Source of the DNA: Rhodospirillaceae bacterium
GTDB lineage: Bacteria; Pseudomonadota; Alphaproteobacteria; UBA8366; Aestuariispiraceae
Assembly (NCBI GenBank): GCA_002709955.1
Contig: PAQY01000016.1
Location: 124,001 to 188,000 of the forward strand
Direction of reading: 5' to 3'
DNA: 64,000 nucleotides
The notes below the pieces were generated by a model, which saw nothing but the letters and a program-made list of their open reading frames with translations, made no database searches and was not told the origin of the DNA. Positions 18,845 through 26,618 of the stretch are shown one piece after another. Positions within the stretch are counted from its first letter, which is position 1; every line of letters begins with the position of its first letter. The translations under genes and the position numbers were made by a program.

Positions 18845-18911
18845 TAAAATCCCACCTGGATGTCGCAAAGCAGGTGATTTTAGCCCCATCCAAGCTTGAC
18901 CGCCCGGATGG
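18845..18911 (+). other. Two consecutive hairpins upstream of etfBA
   Basis: The first pairs TAAAATC..ACCT at 18845-18857 with AGGTGATTTTA at 18872-18882, with a two-base bulge. The second pairs CCATCC at 18886-18891 with GGATGG at 18906-18911. They lie 70-140 bases before etfB and would be in its leader if transcription starts upstream. No T-run follows, so neither is a convincing terminator of htpX. Confidence 0.35.
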
Positions 18912-18983
18912 AGACACCTACACATTCCCGCTAAGTTTTGTGGGGGAAGCCCTCTGTAATTTTCAAAAAAGGAGCACGCGGAT

Positions 18984-19736
18984 ATGAAGGTCTTGGTGCC
19001 GGTCAAACGCGTCGTTGATTATAACGTCAAAATTCGTGTCAAAGCGGATCAGACGGGTGTTGAAACGGCGAATGTGAAAATGTCGATGAACCCGTTCGAT
19101 GAAATTGCTGTCGAACAGGCTGTGCGTATGAAAGAAGCCGGTCAGGCTGATGAAATCATCGCTGTCTCCATCGGCCCGCAACAGAGCCAAGAAACGATCC
19201 GCACGGCACTGGCCATGGGCGCAGATCGCGGCATCCTGGTTCAGCATGATGGCGAAATACAGCCGCTGGCCGTTGCCAAGCTGTTGAAGGCCATTGTGGA
19301 TGCGGAAGGCCCGGGCATCGTGTTATGCGGCAAGCAGGCGATTGATGATGACGCCAATCAGACCGCACAGATGCTCTCAGCCCTGTTGGGCTGGTCCCAG
19401 GCGACCTTTGTGTCCAAGCTGGAAATCGGCGATGGCGAAGCAACTGCGACGCGCGAAGTCGATGGCGGTCTGGAAACCATCAAGGTCAAACTTCCGGCTG
19501 TATGCTCGGTTGATCTGCGTTTGAACGAGCCGCGCTATGCCTCGCTGCCCAATATCATGAAGGCGAAGAAGAAGCCGATCGACATGAAGACCCCGGCAGA
19601 TTTCGGTGTTGATCCGACCCCGCGTCTGACCACGCTGAAAGTCGTTGAGCCGCCACCGCGTCAAGCCGGTGTGAAGGTTGCAGACGTGGCCGAACTGGTC
19701 TCGAAGCTGCGCAACGAAGCAAAAGTCATCAGCTAA
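18984..19736 (+). CDS. etfB: Electron transfer flavoprotein beta subunit
   Basis: Partner of EtfA in the heterodimer that collects electrons from acyl-CoA and other flavin dehydrogenases and passes them to ETF:quinone oxidoreductase. The 250-residue sequence is typical from its first residues ([19 protein letters not shown]) through the AMP-binding region [17 protein letters not shown] and the recognition loop near [19 protein letters not shown] precedes the ATG. etfA follows after 23 bases. Confidence 0.97.
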   Translation: MKVLVPVKRVVDYNVKIRVKADQTGVETANVKMSMNPFDEIAVEQAVRMKEAGQADEIIAVSIGPQQSQETIRTALAMGADRGILVQHDGEIQPLAVAKLLKAIVDAEGPGIVLCGKQAIDDDANQTAQMLSALLGWSQATFVSKLEIGDGEATATREVDGGLETIKVKLPAVCSVDLRLNEPRYASLPNIMKAKKKPIDMKTPADFGVDPTPRLTTLKVVEPPPRQAGVKVADVAELVSKLRNEAKVIS

Positions 19737-19759
19737 CCCGCACCTTAAGGAGAATGAAG

Positions 19760-20692
19760 ATGAGCAATTTGGTCATCGCCGAACATGATGGTGCGGAAAT
19801 CAAGCCGCATACCTTAAACACCATTGCTGCTGCTAAGGCTGCGGGCGGGGACATTCATGTCGCCGTGATCGGGTCGGGCTGTCAGGCCGCTGCCGATGCC
19901 GCTGCGAAGATTGCAGGCGTTTCCAAGGTTCTGTTGGTCGACAGCGCCGAATATGAAAACCAGATGGCCGAAGCGGTTGCCCCGGCGATTGTGAAACTGG
20001 CCGATGGGTACAGCGCGGTTTTCGCCCCGGCCAATACCTTCGGTAAAAATGTGATGCCCCGCGTTGCGGCCCTGATGGACATTCAGCAATTGTCTGAAGT
20101 TTCGGCAGTTCTGGGCGACAAGACCTTTGAGCGTCCCATCTATGCCGGGAATGCCATCGCAACGGTCAAATCTGCGGAAGCGACCGATATCGTAACCGTC
20201 CGTATGACCTCGTTCGAACCAGTTGAAGCAGAAGGCGGGGCCGCCAGCATCGAAACCGTGTCTGGCACCGGTGCACAGGATCTGTCCAGTTTCGTAGGTC
20301 AGTCCGTGGTCAGCAGCGACCGTCCTGAATTGACCTCTGCCAAGATTGTTATCTCTGGCGGGCGCGGCATGCAGAATGGTGAAAACTTCGGCATGCTGGA
20401 AAAGGTCGCAGACAAGCTGGGGGCCGCTGTTGGTGCGTCCCGTGCCGCTGTTGATGCGGGCTTTGTGCCAAACGATTATCAGGTCGGTCAGACCGGTAAG
20501 GTCGTGGCACCGGACCTGTATATTGCCGTGGGTATTTCCGGTGCCATTCAGCACCTGGCGGGTATGAAGGATTCCAAAGTGATCGTTGCGATCAACAAGG
20601 ATGACGAAGCCCCGATCTTCCAGGTCGCTGATTATGGTCTGGTTGCGGATCTGTTCGACGCCGTGCCTGCCCTGGAAAAAGAACTGGGTTAA
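19760..20692 (+). CDS. etfA: Electron transfer flavoprotein alpha subunit
   Basis: FAD-binding subunit of ETF, 310 residues. The FAD domain signature is in the C-terminal half: [44 protein letters not shown] and [12 protein letters not shown] at 19760 is preferred over 19754 because AAGGAG at 19747-19752 gives seven bases of spacing. It is followed by a strong terminator, so etfBA is a closed unit. Likely serves the acyl-CoA and dimethylglycine/sarcosine-type dehydrogenases of the cell. Confidence 0.97.
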   Translation: MSNLVIAEHDGAEIKPHTLNTIAAAKAAGGDIHVAVIGSGCQAAADAAAKIAGVSKVLLVDSAEYENQMAEAVAPAIVKLADGYSAVFAPANTFGKNVMPRVAALMDIQQLSEVSAVLGDKTFERPIYAGNAIATVKSAEATDIVTVRMTSFEPVEAEGGAASIETVSGTGAQDLSSFVGQSVVSSDRPELTSAKIVISGGRGMQNGENFGMLEKVADKLGAAVGASRAAVDAGFVPNDYQVGQTGKVVAPDLYIAVGISGAIQHLAGMKDSKVIVAINKDDEAPIFQVADYGLVADLFDAVPALEKELG

Positions 20693-20716
20693 ACCGCAGT
20701 TCACTATGGTGCAAAG

Positions 20717-20750
20717 CGCCCCTTGCAGACCCTCTGCAGGGGGCGTTTTC
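20717..20750 (+). terminator. Rho-independent terminator of etfBA
   Basis: A 12-base stem with one G-T pair: left arm 20718-20729 (CGCCCCTTGCAG), loop of five bases, right arm 20735-20746 (CTGCAGGGGGCG), then four T. It separates etfBA from the tsa genes. Confidence 0.9.
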
Positions 20751-20837
20751 TTTGGCGTGCTTGACAATTTTCACCTTGAAACGCTACAGCAACGGCGCAT
20801 TTACCCTAATGTGCAATCAGATCAGAAGGCTTGTCCC

Positions 20838-21293
20838 ATGCATCGCATCGTCAAACACTGCCACGGCGTCGCAGAAACGATGGCGTTGGGGCGGACGCTT
20901 GGTCAGGGTGTTCCGGCAGGAACGGTGATCTGTCTGCAGGGGGAGATGGGCGCGGGCAAGACCCATTTCGTCAAAGGACTGGCCGAAGGGCTGGGGGTAG
21001 CAGAACAGGACCATGTGATCAGCCCGACCTATGACCTGGTGCATGAACATGGCGATCCCTGCCGGCTGGTGCATATCGATTTATATCGCATTGCTGTCCC
21101 CGGCGCAGAAGACGTTGAATGGTTGCTGGGATATCTGAATGAAGCCGACACGATAAAGGCCATCGAATGGCCAGAGCGGATTTCCGATGTCATGCCGCAA
21201 GAGGCCCTGACAATTGATATCGCCTTTGGTGCCGATGAAGGCGACCGCATCATCACCCTCAGTGCGGCCCAGCCGTTCGCCTTTGACCTGTAA
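20838..21293 (+). CDS. tsaE: tRNA t6A modification ATPase TsaE
   Basis: ATPase of about 151 residues needed for multi-turnover of the bacterial TsaBD complex making N6-threonylcarbamoyladenosine at position 37 of ANN-decoding tRNAs. Walker A is GEMGAGKTHFVKG, followed by SPTYDLVHEH, HIDLYR and IEWPERI, all family signatures. The long open frame starting inside etfA is rejected: ATG at 20838 begins the homologous region. First of four adjacent t6A genes (E-B-D-C). Confidence 0.92.
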   Translation: MHRIVKHCHGVAETMALGRTLGQGVPAGTVICLQGEMGAGKTHFVKGLAEGLGVAEQDHVISPTYDLVHEHGDPCRLVHIDLYRIAVPGAEDVEWLLGYLNEADTIKAIEWPERISDVMPQEALTIDIAFGADEGDRIITLSAAQPFAFDL

Positions 21294-21309
21294 AAGTGTC
21301 TGATATCTT

Positions 21310-21927
21310 ATGCGAAAAATTCTAATCTCTGCCATATCGTCCCGTGTCTATGTCGCGGCCATCCAGGACCAGCAGGTCGTCTTTCTGGAGGCGGAAAACG
21401 CTGCCCGCACGACATCCAGCTTTATGGCAAGGCATACCGCCCGCGCGCTGCACGTCATGGGGGGTGTTGACGCGCTGGGGGTGCTGGTGGGGCCGGGATC
21501 CTGGACCGGGGCGCGTATCACGATTGCGACGGCAAAGGGGCTGGCCCTGGCGACCCAGTGTCCGGTGACGATGATTCCAACCCATGATCTGGTTTGGGCC
21601 GCGCGGGGGCCTGGGTCATCGGGCCGGGTGGTGATCTGGGCGGCAGAGCGGGAACCCTGGCACGCCACCTATCAGAATGGTGCGCGTATTGCCGCAGTCG
21701 AACCGATTGAGATTGGCAGTTGGACCTTGCAGCAGGTAACTGAAGGCAAGTTTGATCGCAAAACCCATGTGCTTTTTGATGTGGGGCGGGACGCGCCCCT
21801 GCTGGAAGAACCATTCCAGGCAGACCTGATGCTGCGGGCCTTTGATATCGCGACGACGGCGGATGGCGCGGTTGGCGCGGACGGATTGAAAACACCCTTC
21901 ATGCCATCCTATCCCCCGAAACAATAA
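21310..21927 (+). CDS. tsaB: t6A complex scaffold protein TsaB
   Basis: Inactive ASKHA-fold partner that dimerises with TsaD. The best match is GPGSWTGARITIATAKGLALA, the TsaB form of a GPGSFTGLRIG block. The N-terminal phosphate-1 motif is degenerate (ILISAISSRVYVAAI in place of LAIDTS...), and at 205 residues it is somewhat short. It has no RimI fused or adjacent, unlike many Alphaproteobacteria. Sixteen bases separate it from tsaE and 20 from tsaD. Identification rests on one strong motif plus position. Confidence 0.85.
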   Translation: MRKILISAISSRVYVAAIQDQQVVFLEAENAARTTSSFMARHTARALHVMGGVDALGVLVGPGSWTGARITIATAKGLALATQCPVTMIPTHDLVWAARGPGSSGRVVIWAAEREPWHATYQNGARIAAVEPIEIGSWTLQQVTEGKFDRKTHVLFDVGRDAPLLEEPFQADLMLRAFDIATTADGAVGADGLKTPFMPSYPPKQ

Positions 21928-21947
21928 GGCGGTGAGGGACTATTTCC

Positions 21948-22994
21948 ATGAGCCATATATCAACCAATTCGCAACCGATCATCCTGGGCGTAGAGACCGC
22001 CTGTGATGATTGCGCCATTGCAATAGCGCGCGGGCCGGAAATTGTTACGCATAAGGTCGTGACCGAAAGCCTGATGCATCAGAAATATGGTGGTATCGTG
22101 CCGGAATTGGCGGCGCGTCAGCAATTGGCCTTCATTGATCGCCTGTATCTGGAAGTCCTGGAGGAAGCGGGGATCGCGCCGGACGATATCGATTTTGTCG
22201 CGGTGAATAACAAACATGGGCTGATCCGCTCCGTTTCTGTCGGTGTCGCCTTTGCCAATGGCGTGGCGGCCGGATTGGGAAAACCCCTGATCTCCGTCCA
22301 TCATGTTGAGGCACATTTGATGTCGCCGGAAATCGGCAGCGATGCCCTGATAGAGCCCAGCCTGTGCCTGGCGGTTGCGGGGGGCCATAACCTGTTGGTC
22401 GATATCGAAGCCTTCGGGAAGTACCGCATCATCGGGCGCACGGTGGATGATTGCGCGGGGGAAGCGTTTGACAAGGTTGCCATTGAATTGGGACTGGGAT
22501 TTCCGGGCGGCCCCCTGATCGATGCCCTCAGCAAGACCGGCAGGCGCGATGCCTTCGCCTTTCCCAGGCCAATGATTCATGAAAAAGGCCTGAATTTCAG
22601 CTTCAGCGGCTTGAAAACGGCCGTGCGCTTTATGGTCCAGAAAATGAAACCGGAAGAGGTAAAAGCCCAACAGGCAGACCTTGCCGCCAGCTTTCAGGGC
22701 GCTATTGTTGATGTTCTGGTGGCGAAATCCCGCCAGGCCCTGATTGAAACCGGGCGCAAGCGGTTGACCGCTGCGGGTGGCGTTGCGGCGAATTCTGAAT
22801 TGCGTGATGCCCTGGCGGAAATGTGCACCGATATCGGGGTCAGTTTTGTGCCCGCCCCGCGAACCTATTGCGGGGATAACGCCGCGATGGTCGCCTATGC
22901 GGCAGGGCTGCTGCTGCGGTCGGACCGGGCAGAGACAGGCTATTGGGATGCAACGCCCAGCGCTGTTCTGGGCGAGTATCGGGAGCGCTATTAA
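21948..22994 (+). CDS. tsaD: tRNA threonylcarbamoyltransferase TsaD, divergent
   Basis: Catalytic t6A transferase, 348 residues. Present: ETACDDCAIAI near the N-terminus, YGGIVPELAAR, metal ligands in HHVEAH (H119, H123), DDCAGEAFDKVA, GLGFPGGP, FSFSGLKTAV, AAGGVAANSELR and CGDNAAMVAYAAG. Odd: the segment that normally reads close to T-x-GPGL-x-G is VNNKHGLIRSVSVG (from residue 86), losing the Gly-Pro-Gly. The SGGH block is AGGH. These changes point to a divergent subfamily. The ligands needed for catalysis look intact, so it is probably active. Confidence 0.92.
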   Translation: MSHISTNSQPIILGVETACDDCAIAIARGPEIVTHKVVTESLMHQKYGGIVPELAARQQLAFIDRLYLEVLEEAGIAPDDIDFVAVNNKHGLIRSVSVGVAFANGVAAGLGKPLISVHHVEAHLMSPEIGSDALIEPSLCLAVAGGHNLLVDIEAFGKYRIIGRTVDDCAGEAFDKVAIELGLGFPGGPLIDALSKTGRRDAFAFPRPMIHEKGLNFSFSGLKTAVRFMVQKMKPEEVKAQQADLAASFQGAIVDVLVAKSRQALIETGRKRLTAAGGVAANSELRDALAEMCTDIGVSFVPAPRTYCGDNAAMVAYAAGLLLRSDRAETGYWDATPSAVLGEYRERY

Positions 22995-22996
22995 CC

Positions 22997-23623
22997 ATGG
23001 GCACCGTCTGGCTGAATGAATTGTCCCTTACGGATGCGGTTGAAAGCAGTGTTGATGCCCTGTCTGCAGGAAAGATCCTGTTATATCCAACAGACACGAC
23101 CTTTGCCCTGGGCGTTGATGCCCTGAACCCCGCAGCAATCGATGCTTTATTTGCCGCAAAGCGACGGTCACAGGCGAAATCCCTGTCGGTCTGTTTCGCC
23201 TCTGCAGATCACGCCCTTCTGGAAGTTGAAGAATCCCCGTTGGTTTGGCGGTTGGCTGAAAGCCTTCTGCCGGGCCCAGTGACTATATTGGCGCGGCGCA
23301 AGGGGGATCGCTATCATGCGCTGGCACCAACATCCGACTTGTTGGGCTTTCGGGTGCCGGATCATCCCTTCTGTCTGGCCTTGGCGGCTGCGTTTGAACG
23401 CCCTTTTACGGCGACCAGTGCGAATCTAAGCGGCGGACCAGAGGCTGTGACGGGAGAGGCTGCACTGGCCTTGGCAGCGGAAATTGGTCCAGACCTGCTG
23501 TTTAGCGTCTTGGAGGAAAAGACGCGCTATGCCATGCCCAGCACAATCATTGACGCCAGCGGGACAGAGGCCAAAGTGCTGCGCCCTGGGCCCATATCGG
23601 AAACAGAGGTCCTGGCAGTATGA
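22997..23623 (+). CDS. tsaC: L-threonylcarbamoyladenylate synthase (Sua5/YrdC family)
   Basis: Makes threonylcarbamoyl-AMP from threonine, bicarbonate and ATP, the donor used by TsaD. YrdC-fold signatures are YPTDTTFALGVDAL, SANLSGGPEAVTG and PSTIIDASG. The usual K-x-RP...NPL segment reads KRRSQAKSLSV, so the Arg-Pro is not conserved. About 208 residues, without the C-terminal Sua5 domain. ATG at 22997 is two bases after the tsaD stop; the earlier in-frame start lies inside tsaD and is rejected. The stop overlaps the flavoprotein start by 4 bases. Confidence 0.88.
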   Translation: MGTVWLNELSLTDAVESSVDALSAGKILLYPTDTTFALGVDALNPAAIDALFAAKRRSQAKSLSVCFASADHALLEVEESPLVWRLAESLLPGPVTILARRKGDRYHALAPTSDLLGFRVPDHPFCLALAAAFERPFTATSANLSGGPEAVTGEAALALAAEIGPDLLFSVLEEKTRYAMPSTIIDASGTEAKVLRPGPISETEVLAV

Positions 23624-24828
23624 ACAAGTCCGCCGTTGTCATTGGCGGCGGTCCAGCCGGGTTAATGGCCGCGGAAATACTGTTGAACAATGGTATTGGC
23701 GTGGATCTGTATGACGCAATGCCGTCCCTGGGTCGAAAATTCCTGATGGCGGGAAAAAGCGGCCTGAACCTGACGCATAGCGAATCGATGCCTCAGTTCG
23801 TGGGGCGACTTGGCGATAAGGCGGCTGTTCTGGCCCCGGCTTTGGCTGCCTTTGATAATCAGGCCATGCGGGATTGGGCGCAGGGATTGGGGGTGGAAAC
23901 CTTCGTGGGCTCTTCCGGTCGTGTATTTCCAAAGGAAATGAAGGCCGCGCCATTGCTGCGCGCCTGGCTGTCGCGCTTGCGGGCTGCGGGCTTGAAAACC
24001 CATACACGACATCGCTGGGTGGGGTGGTCCGCATCGGGGGAATTGTGCTTTCAGACCCCGGCTGGGCAAATCGTCAAATCTGCTGAGGCTGTGGTCCTGG
24101 CGCTGGGGGGGGCCAGTTGGCCGCAATTGGGCAGTGATGGTTCCTGGCGGCCCTGGCTGATGGAAAAGGGTGTCGATGTCACCCCGTTTCGGCCATCGAA
24201 TTCCGGCTTTGATGTCCGGTGGAGCGACCATTTCAAAAACCGATTTGCGGGAGAGGCCGTCAAACCCGTCATCCTTTCTGCGGGGGATATCACGCGGCCG
24301 GGCGAATTTGTCGTGACCGAAACCGGCTTGGAAGGCAGCGGGATTTACGCCGTCTCCGCCCCTTTGCGTGACGAAATCGCAGCAACGGGTGGCGCGGTCC
24401 TGACCCTGGATTTGACCCCGGATCGCAGCGTGCAACGCTTGGCCGCTGATTTAGGGCGCAGCACCGGCAGTGGCTCCTTTGCCAATCATCTGCGAAAGGC
24501 AACAGGTCTGACCGGTGTGAAAGCCAATCTTCTGCGGGAATGCGTGCCTGCCGATATGTTCAAGCATCCCGCCATGCTGGCCAGCTGGATCAAGGCCTTG
24601 CCCGTGCCGATCCAATGCCCGCGTCCCCTGGCAGAGGCGATCAGCACAGCGGGCGGGCTTTCATTTGATGCCCTGACCGGGCAAAGCCAGATCACAGCGC
24701 TGCCCGGCGTTTTTGCCACAGGCGAAATGCTGGATTGGGAAGCCCCAACCGGAGGCTATCTGCTGACAACCTGCATGGCCCATGGCCGCGCGACCGGAGT
24801 GGAAGTGGTTCAGTATTTAAAGGGCTGA
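23620..24828 (+). CDS. HI0933/BaiN-type FAD-dependent oxidoreductase (TIGR03862-like)
   Basis: Flavoprotein of 402 residues. The Rossmann motif GGGPAGLMAAE is at the N-terminus, followed by the family hallmark GRKFLMAGKSGLNLTH. FATGEMLDWEAPTGGYLLTTCMAHGR near the end is the second FAD contact block. Relatives have been linked to bile-acid dehydroxylation and to rRNA dihydrouridine formation; the role here is unknown. Start overlaps tsaC's stop by 4 bases, so it is the last gene of the tsa run, which makes an RNA-modification role worth considering. Confidence 0.9.
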   Translation: MNKSAVVIGGGPAGLMAAEILLNNGIGVDLYDAMPSLGRKFLMAGKSGLNLTHSESMPQFVGRLGDKAAVLAPALAAFDNQAMRDWAQGLGVETFVGSSGRVFPKEMKAAPLLRAWLSRLRAAGLKTHTRHRWVGWSASGELCFQTPAGQIVKSAEAVVLALGGASWPQLGSDGSWRPWLMEKGVDVTPFRPSNSGFDVRWSDHFKNRFAGEAVKPVILSAGDITRPGEFVVTETGLEGSGIYAVSAPLRDEIAATGGAVLTLDLTPDRSVQRLAADLGRSTGSGSFANHLRKATGLTGVKANLLRECVPADMFKHPAMLASWIKALPVPIQCPRPLAEAISTAGGLSFDALTGQSQITALPGVFATGEMLDWEAPTGGYLLTTCMAHGRATGVEVVQYLKG

Positions 24829-24841
24829 AGACTGCTTTAGA

Positions 24842-25465
24842 TCAAGAGTTCGCCTCAACATGCGCCTTAAAGGCATCGCGATCCGTCACCCTGCGCGGTC
24901 GTTTCAAAAACGCCAGAACTTCATCGACCTCGTCCTGGGTTCCACAGAATTTGGCATCAATAATACTGTCAAAAGGCATCCGGTCAGCGGCTCTTGGACC
25001 CATATTTGCACCTACCCGCGCGACAATGCAGGGTAAAGCACCTAGCTTGTATAATGCATACCATCCCCCATTTGGGGCCCCCATGTAACCGAATTTATGG
25101 CGGTCCACTAATTCGGTGCCGCTAAGATTTTTGGATATTGCCCATCGCAGGAATTCGTCCTCGTCGTAAATGGTTAAGGCTGATTGCTCTGAGAAGAAGA
25201 CGTAGTACCCACCAAGATACTGACCAAAGAAACTGCCGCTTCTTGACATTAACAGCCGCTCTTGCGGGTGCTGATTGTCTCTCATTGTCTGTGTGTATTG
25301 CGTTGAATTGCGAATAATCGGGGCGGGCAGCCAAACGATTGCCTCTGCTAAAGTTTTTTCTCGCACGGGGGCTAATTTTATAGGGGTGCCGCTGGCATCC
25401 CTATCATCTGATTGGCAGGCGACGAGCGCGAAGATGGCAAAGGATATAATGGCGGCTTTCAGCAT
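24842..25465 (-). CDS. Hypothetical lipoprotein
   Basis: Protein of 207 residues with a hydrophobic N-terminus ending in lipobox ALVAC, so probably a lipoprotein. The body has no recognised motif; aromatic-rich segments (GQYLGGYYVFFSEQ, GAPNGGWYALYKLG) suggest a compact globular domain. The coding region is AT-richer than its neighbours by eye. It converges on the flavoprotein gene with a 13-base gap. Function unknown. Confidence 0.65.
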   Translation of the reverse strand: MLKAAIISFAIFALVACQSDDRDASGTPIKLAPVREKTLAEAIVWLPAPIIRNSTQYTQTMRDNQHPQERLLMSRSGSFFGQYLGGYYVFFSEQSALTIYDEDEFLRWAISKNLSGTELVDRHKFGYMGAPNGGWYALYKLGALPCIVARVGANMGPRAADRMPFDSIIDAKFCGTQDEVDEVLAFLKRPRRVTDRDAFKAHVEANS

Positions 25466-25670
25466 GGAAAAATTCCTACAGTAGAATTAAAATCTTTGAT
25501 TGTATTTTCAATGCGTTTTTTCGTGTTAGGCAAGATTAAAATGTATCCATTCGGAAGTTTGAAAGGGGTGTTCGCCCATGATCTTTCTATGACTGCCCCA
25601 AATTAATGTTGCACCGCACAATATGAATGCGTCTAGTCTGGCTCGTTGTGATTACAAGGGAGTCAGCGTG

Positions 25671-26438
25671 ATGACAGGTATCTTGCAGGGAAAAAAGGGT
25701 TTGGTGGTCGGGATCGCGAATGATCAATCCATCGCCTATGGCTGTGCCCAGGCATTCCGGGCGGAAGGGGCTGATCTGGCGCTGACCTATGTGAATGAAA
25801 AGGCAAAACCCTATGTCGCACCGTTAAGGGAGCACTTGGGAGCAGAGATTTTTGAGCCCTGTGATGTGCGTGAACCCGGACAGATTGAGGCCCTGTTTGC
25901 CAGGATTACACAGGTTTGGGGAAAGCTGGATTTCCTGCTGCATTCTGTCGCCTTTGCGCCGCGAGAGGATTTGCATGGCCGCGTCATTGATTGCTCTCAG
26001 GATGGGTTTGATATGGCGATGAATGTGTCCTGTCATTCCTTCCTGCGCATGGCCCATTATGCCGAACCTTTGATGGCAGACGGTGGTGCGCTGATGACGA
26101 TGAGTTATTATGGCGCCGAGAAAGTCGTCGATCGCTATAACCTGATGGGGCCTGTAAAGGCGGCCCTGGAAGCCAGTGTGCGCTATATGGCAACTGAATT
26201 AGGCCCGCAGGGCATTCGGGTTTATGCGCTGTCCCCGGGGCCGGTGCCGACACGCGCTGCGTCGGGCATCGATCGCTTTGATGAGTTGATGGAAGCCGCT
26301 GCAGCGCGTGCGCCTCGCCATGCGCTGGTCACGATTGATCAGGTTGGTGCTTTGGCGGCGTTTTTAGCGTCTGATAAGGCAACGGGAATGACCGGCAATG
26401 TTGTCTATGTGGACAATGGATACAATATTCGCGGTTAA
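25671..26438 (+). CDS. fabI: Enoyl-ACP reductase (NADH)
   Basis: Reduces the trans-2 double bond of enoyl-ACP in type II fatty acid synthesis. Over 255 residues, Y146, Y156 and K163 occur at the same numbers as in E. coli FabI, in MSYYGAEKVVDRYNLMGPVK. The NAD site is VVGIANDQSIAYG. The segment HSVAFAP has Ala where E. coli has the triclosan-contacting Gly93, a common alphaproteobacterial variant as far as I recall. ATG at 25671 with AAGGGAG upstream is chosen over the ATG at 25623. Likely monocistronic. Confidence 0.95.
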   Translation: MTGILQGKKGLVVGIANDQSIAYGCAQAFRAEGADLALTYVNEKAKPYVAPLREHLGAEIFEPCDVREPGQIEALFARITQVWGKLDFLLHSVAFAPREDLHGRVIDCSQDGFDMAMNVSCHSFLRMAHYAEPLMADGGALMTMSYYGAEKVVDRYNLMGPVKAALEASVRYMATELGPQGIRVYALSPGPVPTRAASGIDRFDELMEAAAARAPRHALVTIDQVGALAAFLASDKATGMTGNVVYVDNGYNIRG

Positions 26439-26524
26439 AGGTTTGAGATATCAGTCCTAAAGTAGCACCGGATCAGGCATCAGGGGATCTTGGCTTGATC
26501 ACCGGGGGCAGTTTGGGGTATCGC

Positions 26525-26570
26525 AAAGGACGACATCGCTTTCAATATCGTGCTTCACGCGCGTCCTTTT
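26525..26570 (+). terminator. Possible terminator hairpin after fabI
   Basis: Eight-base perfect arms AAAGGACG (26525-26532) and CGTCCTTT (26562-26569) with a 29-base loop and four T at the right arm's end. The loop is long, so support is weak. Confidence 0.3.
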
Positions 26571-26618
26571 GGAGCCCCCTTCTGGGAAGCGATTTTTACC
26601 CTTGCTGGAAAGTGACCC

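Noticed and set aside
20586-20837. N-terminal extension of TsaE back into etfA
   Set aside because: The extra 84 residues are etfA in another frame followed by its terminator; homology begins at the ATG at 20838.
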